NCBI GenBank assembly: GCA_000158155.1
Contig: DS999405.1
Location: 58,883 to 122,882, forward strand
Length of the DNA: 64,000 nt
Source: a gamma proteobacterium NOR5-3
GTDB taxonomy: Bacteria; Pseudomonadota; Gammaproteobacteria; Pseudomonadales; Halieaceae
Direction of reading: 5' to 3'
Shown: positions 36,073 to 45,742 of the stretch, piece after piece
Numbering within the stretch: position 1 is the stretch's first letter
How the letters are laid out: each line of letters begins with the position of its first letter
Notes under the pieces: generated by a model
The model's database searches: none
Seen by the model: only the letters and a program-made list of their open reading frames with translations
What the model was told of the DNA's origin: nothing
Position numbers and translations under genes: made by a program

Positions 36073-37086
36073 TCAGTCGTTGGCGTGGAGGGCGGCGTTG
36101 AGCTGCACCGAAGTTTTGTTGGTGAGGCATTCCACCGCTCCATTGAGACTGTTGCGCCGAAACAACAGGTCGGACATGCCTTGAAGCTGCCGCGCAGCCA
36201 GTGTCTCTGTGACGGTACCGCTGGCATCGAGCATGGTGACCTTGGTGCCGGCAGTCACATAGAGACCAGACTCGACGGTGCAACGATCGCCCAGGGGAAT
36301 GCCGATACCCGCATTGGCGCCGATGAGACACTGCCGACCCACAGAAATAATGATATTGCCGCCACCGGAGAGGGTGCCCATGGTGGAGCTACCACCACCG
36401 AGGTCCGAGTCGGCGCCCACCAGAACGCCGGCAGACACCCGGCCTTCGATCATGCCGGGCCCCATAGTGCCGGCATTGAAGTTGATGAAGCCTTCATGCA
36501 TCACCGTAGTGCCTTCACCGACATAGGCGCCCAGGCGCACTCGGGCGGTGTGAGCAATGCGCACGCCGCCAGGCACCACGTAGTTGGTCATCTTGGGGAA
36601 TTTATCGACACAGCTGACTTCCAGCACTTCGCCGCGCAGGCGGGCATCAAGCTGCCGTTGGGCCAGCTCGTTGAGCGCCACGGCGCCGCGATCTGTCCAC
36701 GCTACATTGGGAAGCACGCCAAAAACACCGTCGAGCACGGTTTCCTGAGGCAGTACGAGTCTGTGGGATAGAAGGTGCAGTTTCAGGTAGGCGGCGGGAA
36801 CCGTTTTAGGGGCTGAGTCGTCCTGTAGGCACACGGCTACGGCGGGCTGCTCGCTCTGTGCCATTTTGCGCGCCAGTGCAGCGGCATCGGCATGACCTGC
36901 CGCATCACACTCGCCTGCTATGGCCAGCAATTCCTGGGCGGTGAGCAACTGGTCTGATGCATGTGTGCCGAAACAGGCGACCAGAGACGCCTCTGGATTG
37001 AGAATGGGCGTGGGGAAAAACACCTCCAGCCAGTTCCCGGCCTGATCCCGGGTTCCCAGTCCTAATCCCAATGCATATGCATCCAT
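36073..37086 (-). CDS. dapD: 2,3,4,5-tetrahydropyridine-2,6-dicarboxylate N-succinyltransferase
   Basis: Succinylates the cyclic intermediate of the lysine/DAP pathway. The 337-residue length fits the Pseudomonas-type DapD rather than the shorter E. coli enzyme. A unique N-terminal half is followed by a left-handed beta-helix ([20 protein letters not shown] through [19 protein letters not shown], then [19 protein letters not shown]). The C-terminus is [20 protein letters not shown]. dapE begins 1 bp downstream. Confidence 0.95.
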   Translation of the reverse strand: MDAYALGLGLGTRDQAGNWLEVFFPTPILNPEASLVACFGTHASDQLLTAQELLAIAGECDAAGHADAAALARKMAQSEQPAVAVCLQDDSAPKTVPAAYLKLHLLSHRLVLPQETVLDGVFGVLPNVAWTDRGAVALNELAQRQLDARLRGEVLEVSCVDKFPKMTNYVVPGGVRIAHTARVRLGAYVGEGTTVMHEGFINFNAGTMGPGMIEGRVSAGVLVGADSDLGGGSSTMGTLSGGGNIIISVGRQCLIGANAGIGIPLGDRCTVESGLYVTAGTKVTMLDASGTVTETLAARQLQGMSDLLFRRNSLNGAVECLTNKTSVQLNAALHAND

Positions 37087-37119
37087 GCTCAGTCTTCCTT
37101 TATCCTTAGACGGCCAGCG

Positions 37120-37467
37120 CTAGCTCAACAGCGTTGCGTAGCGCGATTCATTAAAACCAAATTCAAGCAGGTCATCGCCTTCCAGAACAGGTCGCTTGAT
37201 CAGCGTTGGTGCGGCAAGGGCGGCCAGGGCCGCGCTGCGTGCATCCATGGCATCTCTGTCTTTTGGTGTCAGCGCTTTCCAACTGGTGCTGCGGCGGTTG
37301 ATGACGGCGTCCCAGTCCCGGGATTCCAGCCATCGGTTTACGGTGGCACTATCGAGACCGTCCTGACGAAAGTCATGAAAACGGTACTCGATCTTAGCCG
37401 CATCCAGCCAGCGCCGGGCTTTACGCACGGTGTCGCAGTTGCTGATGCCGTAGAGCGTGAGAGCCAT
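37120..37467 (-). CDS. ArsC/Spx-family protein (YffB-like)
   Basis: Small thioredoxin-fold protein of the ArsC/Spx superfamily, 115 residues. It has a single N-terminal cysteine (LYGISNCDTVRKARRWLD, Cys11) and IKRPVLEGDD near the C-terminus, matching YffB-like proteins found beside dapC/dapD/dapE in many gammaproteobacteria. Start ATG at 37467; a longer frame upstream is not homologous. Arsenate reduction is unlikely; glutathione-dependent thiol reductase activity has been suggested for the family. Confidence 0.88.
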   Translation of the reverse strand: MALTLYGISNCDTVRKARRWLDAAKIEYRFHDFRQDGLDSATVNRWLESRDWDAVINRRSTSWKALTPKDRDAMDARSAALAALAAPTLIKRPVLEGDDLLEFGFNESRYATLLS

Positions 37468-37510
37468 ATTGATCACCCCTGCAAAAGGGCGGGGAATATA
37501 GCAAATATCC

Positions 37511-38164
37511 TCAGGCTTTGCGGGTGCGCTTCGGATTCTTTCGTTGGGGGTAGCAATATCTGCAGATTTCGCACACACGACCATCGCACCCCCGGGCGCT
37601 GCAAAATTCCCGGCCATAGAAAATGATTTGTAGGTGCAGGCGGTTCCAGTGTTCCCGCGGGAACAGTTTTTTGAGGTCCCGCTCGGTCTGGGTGACGTTT
37701 TTTCCGCTGCTTAAGCCCCAGCGCTGTGCCAGTCGATGGATGTGCGTGTCGACGGGGAATGCGGGCACACCGAAGGCCTGGGACATCACCACACTGGCGG
37801 TTTTGTGCCCCACGCCGGGCAGGCGCTCCAGGGCATCCATATCTTGCGGGACCATTCCTGCGTGTTCCTCGATGAGTATTTTCGAAAGTCCGGCGATGGC
37901 CTTGGCTTTTTGCGGCGATAGTCCACAGGGGCGAATGTATTCGCGGATCTCTTCAACAGAGAGTTCCAGCATGGCCATGGGCGTTGCCGCTCGGGCAAAC
38001 AGAGCCGGAGTCACCTGGTTCACGCGTTCGTCCGTGCACTGCGCGCTGAGGAGAACGGCGACAAGCAGGGTAAATGGATCGCTATGATCCAGAGGGACCG
38101 GTGTTTCGGGGTAGAGCTCCTGCAGTCTTTGCAGGATATAGCGGGCGCGCTCGGCTTTTAACAT
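37511..38164 (-). CDS. nth: Endonuclease III (DNA glycosylase/AP lyase)
   Basis: Base-excision repair glycosylase for oxidised pyrimidines. 217 residues with the helix-hairpin-helix LPGVGHKTASV carrying the catalytic Lys121 and the catalytic Asp139 in FPVDTHIHR. The C-terminal iron-sulfur region contains Cys at 188, 193, 198, 201 and 204. The canonical C-x6-C-x2-C-x5-C spacing is not met, since the second ligand position is Gly. It lies between dapC and the ArsC-like gene in the minus-strand run. Confidence 0.93.
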   Translation of the reverse strand: MLKAERARYILQRLQELYPETPVPLDHSDPFTLLVAVLLSAQCTDERVNQVTPALFARAATPMAMLELSVEEIREYIRPCGLSPQKAKAIAGLSKILIEEHAGMVPQDMDALERLPGVGHKTASVVMSQAFGVPAFPVDTHIHRLAQRWGLSSGKNVTQTERDLKKLFPREHWNRLHLQIIFYGREFCSARGCDGRVCEICRYCYPQRKNPKRTRKA

Positions 38165-38205
38165 GTGCTGATGAGGGTCGCAGGATTACATTGAAAGAAC
38201 GGTTG

Positions 38206-39393
38206 TCACAGCCTGTGAACAAAGGCTGCGATGCGTTCGGCGGCTTCTACGCAGTCCGCCAGTTCGGCAACGAGCGCCATGCGTACTCGGCCGCTGCCGG
38301 GATTGCCTGCGTCGACGTCTCGTCCCAGATAGCTGCCCGGGAGCACCAATACGCCGGCTTCTGCATACAGGCGGCGGGTAAAGGTTTCGTCATCTATGGG
38401 TACCTTGGGCCATAGATAAAAGGCGCCGCCGGGATCATTCAGCGCCAGTACCGGCGCGAGAATATCGCGCACGGCGGAAAATTTTTCCCGGTAACGCTGC
38501 CGGTTCTCAAGGACATGACTCTCGTCATCCCAGGCCACGGTGCTGGCAAGCTGGTGATGGGGCGGCATGGCGGAGCCGTGATAACCGCGATAGCGCAGAA
38601 ACTGGGCCATGATGCGCGCGTCCCCGGCGGCAAAACCCGAGCGCATGCCCGGCAGATTGGAGCGTTTTGACAGGGAGTGCATGCTGATGCAATTGCGATA
38701 GTCCTTCAGACCCATAGCATCACAGGCGGCCAGCAGACCGGTAGGGGGCGTCGATTCGTCCGGATAAATTTCTGAATAGCATTCATCAGACACCAGCACC
38801 ACATTATGGCGCTGCGCTTTCTCGATGAAGCGCTGTAACAGCCGTTTGTCCATCACTGCACCGGTGGGGTTGCCCGGGGAGCACAGATAGAGCAACTGCA
38901 TGGCGTCCCAGTGCTCGTCGCTAACGGCGTCGGGATCGGGGAGAAAACCGCCGCTTTCCTCTGTGTTGAGCAATACCGTTTGCGCGCCGGCCAGCAGTGC
39001 TGCGCCTTCATAGATTTGATAAAACGGATTGGGGCAGCCCACCAGTGCGCCCTGCTGGCGTCCCACGCAAGTTTGGGCGATGGCGAACAGGGCTTCTCGC
39101 GTGCCGTTAACCGGTAGCACCTGGTTATTGGCGTTGATGGTCACGCCATGGCGCTTTTTCAGCCAGCGGGCCTGCGCCTCCCGCAGCTGCAGGTCCCCGC
39201 GGGTCACGGGATACTTTGCCAGGAGGTCGAGATTTTCCGCAATCGCAGTCATCACGATCTCTGGCGGTGCATGCTGGGGCTCACCCACAGACAGCTTGAG
39301 TAGGGGAAGGTCCCCGGGCGGCGTCACGCCGTCCAGCAGTGTGGCTAGGCGCTCAAAGGGGTAGGGCTTTAACAGGTCAAGATCCGGATTCAT
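38206..39393 (-). CDS. dapC: Succinyldiaminopimelate transaminase (class I/II aminotransferase)
   Basis: PLP-dependent aminotransferase giving N-succinyl-LL-DAP. 395 residues starting MNPDLDLLKPYPFERL, the DapC-type N-terminus, with KLSVGEPQHAPP. The PLP Asp/Tyr loop is VLVSDECYSEIYPD and the Schiff-base Lys is in SMHSLSKRSNLPGMRSGF at about 238. Start ATG at 39393, 1 bp from the glnD stop. The surrounding dapD and dapE support DapC over other aminotransferases. Confidence 0.93.
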   Translation of the reverse strand: MNPDLDLLKPYPFERLATLLDGVTPPGDLPLLKLSVGEPQHAPPEIVMTAIAENLDLLAKYPVTRGDLQLREAQARWLKKRHGVTINANNQVLPVNGTREALFAIAQTCVGRQQGALVGCPNPFYQIYEGAALLAGAQTVLLNTEESGGFLPDPDAVSDEHWDAMQLLYLCSPGNPTGAVMDKRLLQRFIEKAQRHNVVLVSDECYSEIYPDESTPPTGLLAACDAMGLKDYRNCISMHSLSKRSNLPGMRSGFAAGDARIMAQFLRYRGYHGSAMPPHHQLASTVAWDDESHVLENRQRYREKFSAVRDILAPVLALNDPGGAFYLWPKVPIDDETFTRRLYAEAGVLVLPGSYLGRDVDAGNPGSGRVRMALVAELADCVEAAERIAAFVHRL

Positions 39394-39394
39394 G

Positions 39395-42064
39395 TCAGGC
39401 CGCTTCCGGGGCATCGAGCTTGTTGCGAATGGCCACTTGAATCTGTTGGGCCAGCGCTTCGTCCACTATGGGTTGTTGCTGCATATCGGTGATAAAAAAG
39501 ACGTCTTCTACGCGCTCCCCCAGGGTCTGAATTTTGGCGGCTTCGCAAATCACCCCAAATTCGACGAAAACTTCGCCGATACGCGCCAGTAACCCCGGAC
39601 GATCCAGGGAGATAACTTCTAACACTGACACTTTGCGCGCCGCATCCACCCGCATGTTGGTTTCGGTGTCCAGTCGGAACGAGCGCACCCGGCGCGGCGT
39701 CAGCCGCGATGTGATAGCCGTTGTGTTTGTTTCTGGCGACAACTTATCGCTCAGGTACCGTGTGATGTGACGCAGGCGATCGATATCGTCTACGGACTCG
39801 CCACTGGAGTCCAGGACATAGTAAGTATCCAGGCTCATACCATCCCGGCCGTGGTAAATACGCGCATCGTGAACGCTGAGGTTCAGCTGTTCGAGTCGCG
39901 AGCAGGTACGCGAGAATGCACCGATATCAAACCTGGCGTAGATAAAGATCTGCGTGGTGTTTGCGACGCTGGACTCTACGCCGTTGCGCACCAGTACCAA
40001 TGGATGGCTTCGATCCTGGTGGCCCGCAATGGCTTCGGTATGCCAGGCGATATCTTCGGCTCTTTCCCGAAGAAAATAATCCTCGCCGCGCTCCGCCCAC
40101 AGGGCGCGGAGCTCGCCGTCGGTAAAGCCGCGATATTCGAGCATCTTCTCTGCCGCCTCGCGGGTTTCCTGTATCCACTCCTGCTTGTCCACCGGGTTTT
40201 CCAGTCCCCGACGAAGGGCGCGTTTACTCTCGGTATACAGCTGGCGCAGCAGGCTGCCGCGCCAGGCGTTCCAGAGTTTGGGGTTGGTGCCATTGATGTC
40301 AGCCACCGTCAGGGCAAACAGGTAGTCAAGACGGTTCTGATCGCCCACGTGTTGCGCAAATTCCTGCACCACATCGGGATCCGAAATGTCTTTGCGCTGG
40401 GATACCGCGGACATCAACAAATGATTGCGCACCAACCATTCCACCAGATTGGTGTCCCGGCGACCGAGACCGTGCTCCTCGCAAAAGATCCTGGCGTCCA
40501 CTGCGCCGAGTTCCGAGTGATCCCCGCCCCGACCTTTGCCGATGTCGTGAAACAAACCGGCGATATACAGCAGTTCTATTTTGGGCAGGCGCCGCGCCAC
40601 GCGACTGGTGACGGGGAAACGCTCATCGTTTTCTGGCTTTAGAAAACGACGTATGTTCTCAATGACTTGCAGCGTATGCGCATCCACCGTGTAGCTGTGA
40701 AACAGATCGTGCTGCATCTGCCCGACAATTTGGCCATAGGCGGGGAGGTAGCGCCCCAATATGCCATAGCGCGACATTCGCCGAAGCTGCCGGGTAAGTC
40801 GATTATTGGAGCGCAGGACTTCCAGAAAAAGTTGTTTGTTCTGCGTATTGCGCCGAAAGTCATCATCGATGCGATGTCGATTCTCGCGAATCAGCCGGAT
40901 GGTTTCAGCGGCAATACCCAGCGCCTGGGGATTGTTTCCCGCGTGCAGGAATACCTCCAGCAGCGCGCCGGGATACTCCTGAAAAATGCTCTCGCGTTTG
41001 GCGCTGAGGTAGCCATTCCTCAGTTCAAACCAATTGTTGATATCAACGACTACATCAGCGGTTCCCGCCTGGAGCACGGCCTGATCAAAGCTGAGCATCA
41101 GGACCTCATTAAGCTGTGATAATGCCAGCGCCCAGCGATAGTAGAGCTGCATGAATTGCTCTACCGCGAGTCTGTCTCCGTCTACAAAACCCCAAATTCG
41201 TGCCAGCTCTCTCTGATGGTCGAACAACAGGCGATCTTCCTCCCGGCCGGTGATCATGTGCAGGGCATAGCGAACACGCCAGAGAAACTCCTGACCGTGA
41301 ATAATGGTGGTTGCCTCTGCCTCGGTGAGGAACTGATTGTCGGTAAGCTCCGCAGCGGATTTCCAGCCGAAGTGCCTTTGGGCTAACCAGCCAATTAACT
41401 GAAGATCCCGCAGTCCGCCCGGAGAGCCCTTTACGTTCGGCTCCAGGCTATATTCTGTGTCGCCGAACTTGGCGTGCCGCGCTTCCTGCTCGCTGAGTTT
41501 GGCGCGAAAAAAAGCTTCCGGTGGCCACATGGCGCTGGCCTGCGTGCCGGCCGCTACAGCGTCCAGGAGGGGCTGCTCGCCCAGGAGCAGCCGAGCCTCA
41601 ATGAGGTTGGTGAGCACCGTCACATCGTCCTGAGCCACCGCTATACATTCATCGACGCTGCGAACGCTATGGCCAATCTGTAGCCCCAGATCCCAAAGCA
41701 GTGTCAGGAAGTTTTCCAGACGTTTGTTGATCGCGTCATCGTGATCACTGCGAAGTATCAGCAGGTCGATATCTGAATGCGGGTGCAGTTCGCCGCGCCC
41801 GTAACCGCCCACTGCAACGAGTGCTATGCCGGCGCTGGGCAGTTCAAGCGCTTCCCAGCTGTAGCGCAGTACCTCATCAATGAGTGCGGCTCGAGCGCGG
41901 AGTAAGTCTCCGGCGCCGCGTCCGTCGCGAAAATCCTTGTCCAGTTGCTCAGAGGCTTGCTGCAGAGCGTCGCGAAGTGCAGGAATCAGGCTTTTTTCGG
42001 CCTGCCCCTCGAGCAGTTCCGAGAGTTTGAATGGCGAGGGGTTTTCCACGACTGCAGCGTCCAC
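39395..42064 (-). CDS. glnD: Bifunctional PII uridylyltransferase/uridylyl-removing enzyme
   Basis: Nitrogen sensor that uridylylates PII when glutamine is low and removes UMP when it is high. 889 residues: nucleotidyltransferase domain with GGYGRGELHPHSDIDLL at 86-102, GlnD linker (NVKGSPGGLRDLQLIGWLAQ), HD domain with LFHDIGKGRGGDHSELGA around 500-520, and two C-terminal ACT domains (from about 705 and 815, the last with VLEVISLDRPGLLARIGEVF). 6 bp after map, as in most gammaproteobacteria. Confidence 0.97.
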   Translation of the reverse strand: MDAAVVENPSPFKLSELLEGQAEKSLIPALRDALQQASEQLDKDFRDGRGAGDLLRARAALIDEVLRYSWEALELPSAGIALVAVGGYGRGELHPHSDIDLLILRSDHDDAINKRLENFLTLLWDLGLQIGHSVRSVDECIAVAQDDVTVLTNLIEARLLLGEQPLLDAVAAGTQASAMWPPEAFFRAKLSEQEARHAKFGDTEYSLEPNVKGSPGGLRDLQLIGWLAQRHFGWKSAAELTDNQFLTEAEATTIIHGQEFLWRVRYALHMITGREEDRLLFDHQRELARIWGFVDGDRLAVEQFMQLYYRWALALSQLNEVLMLSFDQAVLQAGTADVVVDINNWFELRNGYLSAKRESIFQEYPGALLEVFLHAGNNPQALGIAAETIRLIRENRHRIDDDFRRNTQNKQLFLEVLRSNNRLTRQLRRMSRYGILGRYLPAYGQIVGQMQHDLFHSYTVDAHTLQVIENIRRFLKPENDERFPVTSRVARRLPKIELLYIAGLFHDIGKGRGGDHSELGAVDARIFCEEHGLGRRDTNLVEWLVRNHLLMSAVSQRKDISDPDVVQEFAQHVGDQNRLDYLFALTVADINGTNPKLWNAWRGSLLRQLYTESKRALRRGLENPVDKQEWIQETREAAEKMLEYRGFTDGELRALWAERGEDYFLRERAEDIAWHTEAIAGHQDRSHPLVLVRNGVESSVANTTQIFIYARFDIGAFSRTCSRLEQLNLSVHDARIYHGRDGMSLDTYYVLDSSGESVDDIDRLRHITRYLSDKLSPETNTTAITSRLTPRRVRSFRLDTETNMRVDAARKVSVLEVISLDRPGLLARIGEVFVEFGVICEAAKIQTLGERVEDVFFITDMQQQPIVDEALAQQIQVAIRNKLDAPEAA

Positions 42065-42070
42065 GGGAGA

Positions 42071-42844
42071 TCAGATGGTTTCGTCACTGCGGCGAGTGAA
42101 AATCTCGCAGCCGTCTTCGGTGACACCCAGCGTATGTTCCCACTGGGCTGACAGGCGTCCATCCCGTGTGGTTACCGTCCAGCCATCCCGGGCGTTAAGC
42201 TTGGTGTGACGTTTGCCGGCATTGATCATCGGTTCGATGGTAAAGGTCATACCCGGCTGAAGAACTAGGCCGGTATTAGCGCGTCCGTAATGCAGCACCT
42301 GCGGGTCTTCGTGAAACACTTTGCCAATACCGTGGCCACAGTATTCCCGAACCACAGAGTAATAGTTGCTCTCGGCATACTGCTGAATGACGCTGCCGAT
42401 GTCACCAAGGCGCGCGCCCGGTCGCACCAGCGCTATTGCCTTGTACAGGCATTCCTGAGTGATCTGCATGAGCCGCTCGGCATGCGGTGGTACATCGCCC
42501 ACACCGACCATAATGCTGGTGTCGCCGTGATAGCCATCCTTAATGACGGTGACATCGATGTTGATAATGTCGCCGCTGCGGAGTTTTTTGCTATCTGATG
42601 GTATGCCGTGACAGACGACCTCATTGACCGACGTGCAAATCGATTTAGGAAAGCCGTTGTAGTTGAGGGGGGCGGGAATCGCGTCCAGCTTGCCGGTAAT
42701 GTACTCGTGGCAAATCCTGTCCAGTTCACCGGTGGTCACGCCCACAACGGCGTGGGGGCGGATCATTTCGAGCACTTCGGCGGCCATAGCGCCGGCGACC
42801 CGCATTTTAGCGAACTCTTCTTCGCTTTTGATCGATACAGACAT
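42071..42844 (-). CDS. map: Type I methionine aminopeptidase
   Basis: Removes the initiator methionine from nascent proteins. 257 residues with all five metal ligands in recognisable contexts: two Asp (INIDVTVIKDGYHGDTS), His in YCGHGIGKVFHEDP, and Glu in FTIEPMINAG and QWEHTLGV. Diverges from rpsB across 294 bp. First gene of the map-glnD-dapC minus-strand run. Confidence 0.97.
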   Translation of the reverse strand: MSVSIKSEEEFAKMRVAGAMAAEVLEMIRPHAVVGVTTGELDRICHEYITGKLDAIPAPLNYNGFPKSICTSVNEVVCHGIPSDSKKLRSGDIINIDVTVIKDGYHGDTSIMVGVGDVPPHAERLMQITQECLYKAIALVRPGARLGDIGSVIQQYAESNYYSVVREYCGHGIGKVFHEDPQVLHYGRANTGLVLQPGMTFTIEPMINAGKRHTKLNARDGWTVTTRDGRLSAQWEHTLGVTEDGCEIFTRRSDETI

Positions 42845-42973
42845 TGGTGGCTCTTTAATGTTGGACGGCCGTCGATGTGCTAACCAGCCGGGAAGCAGAA
42901 ACGCGGCATTGTAGCCTAACTCTGGCTTGGGAGCACCCGAACAACGGTTTTTCTGGAGTTGCGCAGCTGTCTA

Positions 42974-42982
42974 TGCTATAAA
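42974..42982 (+). promoter_or_regulatory. Extended -10 promoter element upstream of rpsB
   Basis: TGC followed by TATAAA (5 of 6) lies about 155 bp before rpsB. No strong -35 is seen (TTCTGG at 42951 has 20-bp spacing). The long leader this predicts is consistent with the autoregulated rpsB leaders known in enteric bacteria. Confidence 0.45.
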
Positions 42983-43138
42983 GCGCGCCGCCGTATTTGG
43001 GGCGTTACCCAAGCGGCTAATGACGCCCGCATGCCACAACCTTCTGCAGGGTGCCCTCGCTTCACGTCCAAACGCGTGTTTCAAGGGTTTGCAGCTGGGG
43101 TGTGCGGAAGACTAACCCGTTAAAAAATCAGGTAATTT
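42983..43138 (+). promoter_or_regulatory. Probable structured 5' leader of rpsB (candidate S2-responsive element)
   Basis: The stretch between the predicted promoter and rpsB contains no gene and has an inverted repeat GGGCGT (43000-43005)/ACGCCC (43023-43028) with further GC-rich segments downstream, ending in an A/T-rich run before the start codon. In gammaproteobacteria ribosomal protein S2 represses its own operon through the rpsB leader. Equivalence here is inferred from position and folding potential only. Confidence 0.4.
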
Positions 43139-43933
43139 ATGTCACAGGTAAGCATGCGCGACCTGCTCCAGGCTGGAGCACACTTTGGTCACCAAACCCG
43201 CTACTGGAACCCCAAAATGGGCCAGTACATTTTTGGCGATCGAAATAAAATTCACATCATCAACCTTGAGTACACCGTGCCCGCGTTCAATGAAGCGCTG
43301 GACATGGTGAAGCGCCTGGCTGCATCCAAAAACAAGATCATGTTTGTCGGCACCAAGCGTGCGGCAGGCAAGATCATGAAAGAGCAGGCTGAGCGCGCGG
43401 GTATGCCCTACGTCAGCCACCGCTGGTTGGGCGGCATGCTCACGAACTACAAAACTATCCGTGCTTCTATTAAGCGTCTGCGTGAGCTTGAGGCTCAGCA
43501 GTCAGATGGCACTTTCGCCGCGCTGACCAAGAAAGAAGCCCTGATGCGTGCCCGTCAGATGGAAAAGCTGGAGCGCAGCATCGGCGGTATCAAGGATATG
43601 GGCGGTCTGCCCGACGCGCTGTTCGTTATCGATGTTGATCACGAGCGTATTGCGATCACGGAAGCTAACAAACTGGGTATTCCCGTTATCGGTGTCGTTG
43701 ATACCAATAGCGACCCGGACGGCGTTGACTACGTCATTCCAGGCAATGACGACGCAATCCGCGCTATCAAGCTCTACGTGACCGCCGTGGCTGATGCCTG
43801 CATTGCGGGCAAGGTCGAGGCGGGTGGCGCTGTGCCGGTGGCGAAGGATGAGTTTGTTGAGGAAGCTGCGGCCGTTGAGCCTGCTGCTGCCGAGGCAGCT
43901 CCTGCGGAAGAAGCCGCGGCCACCGACGCCTGA
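43139..43933 (+). CDS. rpsB: 30S ribosomal protein S2
   Basis: Small-subunit ribosomal protein needed for S1 binding. 264 residues opening [20 protein letters not shown], with [28 protein letters not shown], and [16 protein letters not shown]. An Ala/Glu-rich tail ([19 protein letters not shown]) extends beyond the E. coli end. Followed by a hairpin and tsf, the universal rpsB-tsf pair. Confidence 0.98.
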   Translation: MSQVSMRDLLQAGAHFGHQTRYWNPKMGQYIFGDRNKIHIINLEYTVPAFNEALDMVKRLAASKNKIMFVGTKRAAGKIMKEQAERAGMPYVSHRWLGGMLTNYKTIRASIKRLRELEAQQSDGTFAALTKKEALMRARQMEKLERSIGGIKDMGGLPDALFVIDVDHERIAITEANKLGIPVIGVVDTNSDPDGVDYVIPGNDDAIRAIKLYVTAVADACIAGKVEAGGAVPVAKDEFVEEAAAVEPAAAEAAPAEEAAATDA

Positions 43934-43979
43934 TTACTGGCCCCGGTCAGATCATCCATCGTTAATTGAAGATCCAACC

Positions 43980-44003
43980 GGGCGCCGTCAGACGGCGCCC
44001 TTT
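43980..44003 (+). terminator. rpsB-tsf intergenic hairpin (attenuator-like)
   Basis: A 9-bp perfect stem, GGGCGCCGT/ACGGCGCCC with a 3-base loop, is followed by only TTT. Such a strong stem with a short T-run between rpsB and tsf fits a partial terminator or mRNA-processing/stability element tuning tsf relative to rpsB. Confidence 0.6.
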
Positions 44004-44017
44004 CGGGAGAATATTGC

Positions 44018-44875
44018 ATGTCAGCTTCACAGGTTAAGGAACTCCGTGAGCGCACAGGCCTCGGCCTACTCGAGTGCAAAAAAGCACTGAGCGCCGCTAA
44101 TGGTGATATTGATGCGGCTATCGAAGAGCTGCGGAAGTCCAGTGGTATGAAAGCCGCCAAGAAAGCGGGCCGAACCGCAGCAGACGGGATTGTTGCGGCA
44201 CGCGTTGCCGATGACGGCAGCTACGGTGTTTTGGTAGAAGTTAATAGCGAAACCGACTTTGTCGCCCGAGACGCAAGCTTTTTGGCTTTTGTTTCTCAGG
44301 TGGTTGATCGCGCTTTTGAGACTCGCGAGACAGACGTGGCGACGTTGATGTCCGAAGGACTGGAGCAGGCTCGTGAAGCCCTGGTTCAGAAAATCGGCGA
44401 GAACATTGGCGTTCGACGTATCGCTTTGACCAGCGCCGATAACGGCGTGGTGGGTGCTTACGTCCACGGTAACAGCCGCATCGCTGTGTTGGTGGAGCTG
44501 CAGTCTGGCGATCAGGACCTGGCCCGCGATGTTGCTATGCACGTTGCTGCGGTCAATCCACAGGTCGTGCAGCCGTCTGATATGCCGGCGGAGCTCGTGG
44601 AAAAAGAGAAAGAGATCTACACAGCTCAGGCGCTGGATTCAGGTAAGCCTGCGGAAATCGTCGAGAAGATGATCGGTGGTCGAATCAAGAAGTTCCTTGC
44701 GGAAAATAGTTTGATTGATCAAGCCTTTGTAAAAGACCCTGATGTGACCGTGGGCAAACTCGTAAGTAGCGCTGGTGCGGCAGTGGTTTCATTCTCTCGC
44801 TTCGAAGTGGGCGAGGGTATAGAGGTCGAAAATGTGGACTTTGCTGCTGAAGTTGCAGCGCAGCTGAAAGGCTGA
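44018..44875 (+). CDS. tsf: Elongation factor Ts
   Basis: Guanine nucleotide exchange factor for EF-Tu. 285 residues with the UBA-like N-terminus [20 protein letters not shown], the TDFVARD motif that contacts EF-Tu (about 79-85), and a coiled-coil/dimerisation C-terminal region. It begins 14 bp after the intergenic hairpin and ends at a strong terminator. Confidence 0.98.
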   Translation: MSASQVKELRERTGLGLLECKKALSAANGDIDAAIEELRKSSGMKAAKKAGRTAADGIVAARVADDGSYGVLVEVNSETDFVARDASFLAFVSQVVDRAFETRETDVATLMSEGLEQAREALVQKIGENIGVRRIALTSADNGVVGAYVHGNSRIAVLVELQSGDQDLARDVAMHVAAVNPQVVQPSDMPAELVEKEKEIYTAQALDSGKPAEIVEKMIGGRIKKFLAENSLIDQAFVKDPDVTVGKLVSSAGAAVVSFSRFEVGEGIEVENVDFAAEVAAQLKG

Positions 44876-44892
44876 TTGAAATCCAGAACATC

Positions 44893-44918
44893 AAAACGGG
44901 GCTCAGGCCCCGTTTTTT
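44893..44918 (+). terminator. Intrinsic terminator after tsf
   Basis: A 10-bp perfect stem, AAAACGGGGC/GCCCCGTTTT with loop TCAG, runs into TTTTTT. It ends the rpsB-tsf unit and separates it from pyrH. Confidence 0.9.
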
Positions 44919-44990
44919 GTATCTGCGAGGCGGATTGAGCACCGCGCAGGTCAGGATTTTTAGTAGACTTGCGCGCTGGGAGGAACATCC

Positions 44991-45716
44991 ATGAGTAAGA
45001 CAAGCGTCGAGAAAAAGTACAAGCGGATATTGCTGAAGTTGAGCGGCGAGGCCCTTACGGGCAGTGAGCGCTTTGGTATAGACCCTAAGATACTCGATCA
45101 GATGGCCCTGGAGATTGGGCAATTGGTCGGTATCGGTGTACAGATAGGCCTGGTGGTGGGTGGCGGAAACCTGTTTCGTGGTGCGGCCTTGCAGGCGGCA
45201 GGACTGGATCGCGTTACCGGAGACCACATGGGAATGCTGGCGACGGTAATGAACGCGCTTGCGCTGCGTGATGCGCTGGAGCGATCCAATATTGCTACGC
45301 AGGTTATGTCGTCCATTCCCATGAGTGGGGTGGTGGATCACTACGATCGCAGAAAGGCGATCCGAGCGCTGTCTAACGGCGATGTGGTTATTTTCTGCGC
45401 GGGCACCGGTAATCCCATGTTTACTACGGACTCTGCGGCCTGCCTGCGTGGTATCGAGGTAGAGGCGGAAGTGGTGCTCAAGGCGACCAAGGTGGATGGC
45501 GTGTATTCCGCCGACCCTATGAAGGACCCGGATGCTGTGCGCTATGACCGCTTAAGTTACGACGAGGTGCTGGATCGCAAGCTGGAAGTGATGGACCTTA
45601 CCGCTATCTGTCTGTGTCGTGATCATCGCATTCCCCTGCGGGTCTTTAAGATGGATAAAGCCGGTGCTTTACTCAATATCGTCCGCGGGGGCGATGATGG
45701 AACGCTGGTAGAATAG
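44991..45716 (+). CDS. pyrH: UMP kinase
   Basis: Phosphorylates UMP to UDP. 241 residues of the amino-acid-kinase fold: [10 protein letters not shown] at about 11-20, [11 protein letters not shown] near 55, [15 protein letters not shown], and [16 protein letters not shown] near 140. A strong GGAGGA ribosome binding site precedes the ATG. Starts the pyrH-frr-uppS-cdsA run downstream of the tsf terminator. Confidence 0.98.
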   Translation: MSKTSVEKKYKRILLKLSGEALTGSERFGIDPKILDQMALEIGQLVGIGVQIGLVVGGGNLFRGAALQAAGLDRVTGDHMGMLATVMNALALRDALERSNIATQVMSSIPMSGVVDHYDRRKAIRALSNGDVVIFCAGTGNPMFTTDSAACLRGIEVEAEVVLKATKVDGVYSADPMKDPDAVRYDRLSYDEVLDRKLEVMDLTAICLCRDHRIPLRVFKMDKAGALLNIVRGGDDGTLVE

Positions 45717-45742
45717 ATCATTGGTTTTTGGGAGGAGCAGCA

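Noticed and set aside
39767-40642. 291-codon plus-strand frame inside glnD
   Set aside because: Antisense shadow of the conserved GlnD HD-domain region; no independent coding signal.
42983-43138. rpsB leader considered as a tRNA gene
   Set aside because: No cloverleaf: acceptor, anticodon and T-loop motifs are missing; only a simple inverted repeat is present.
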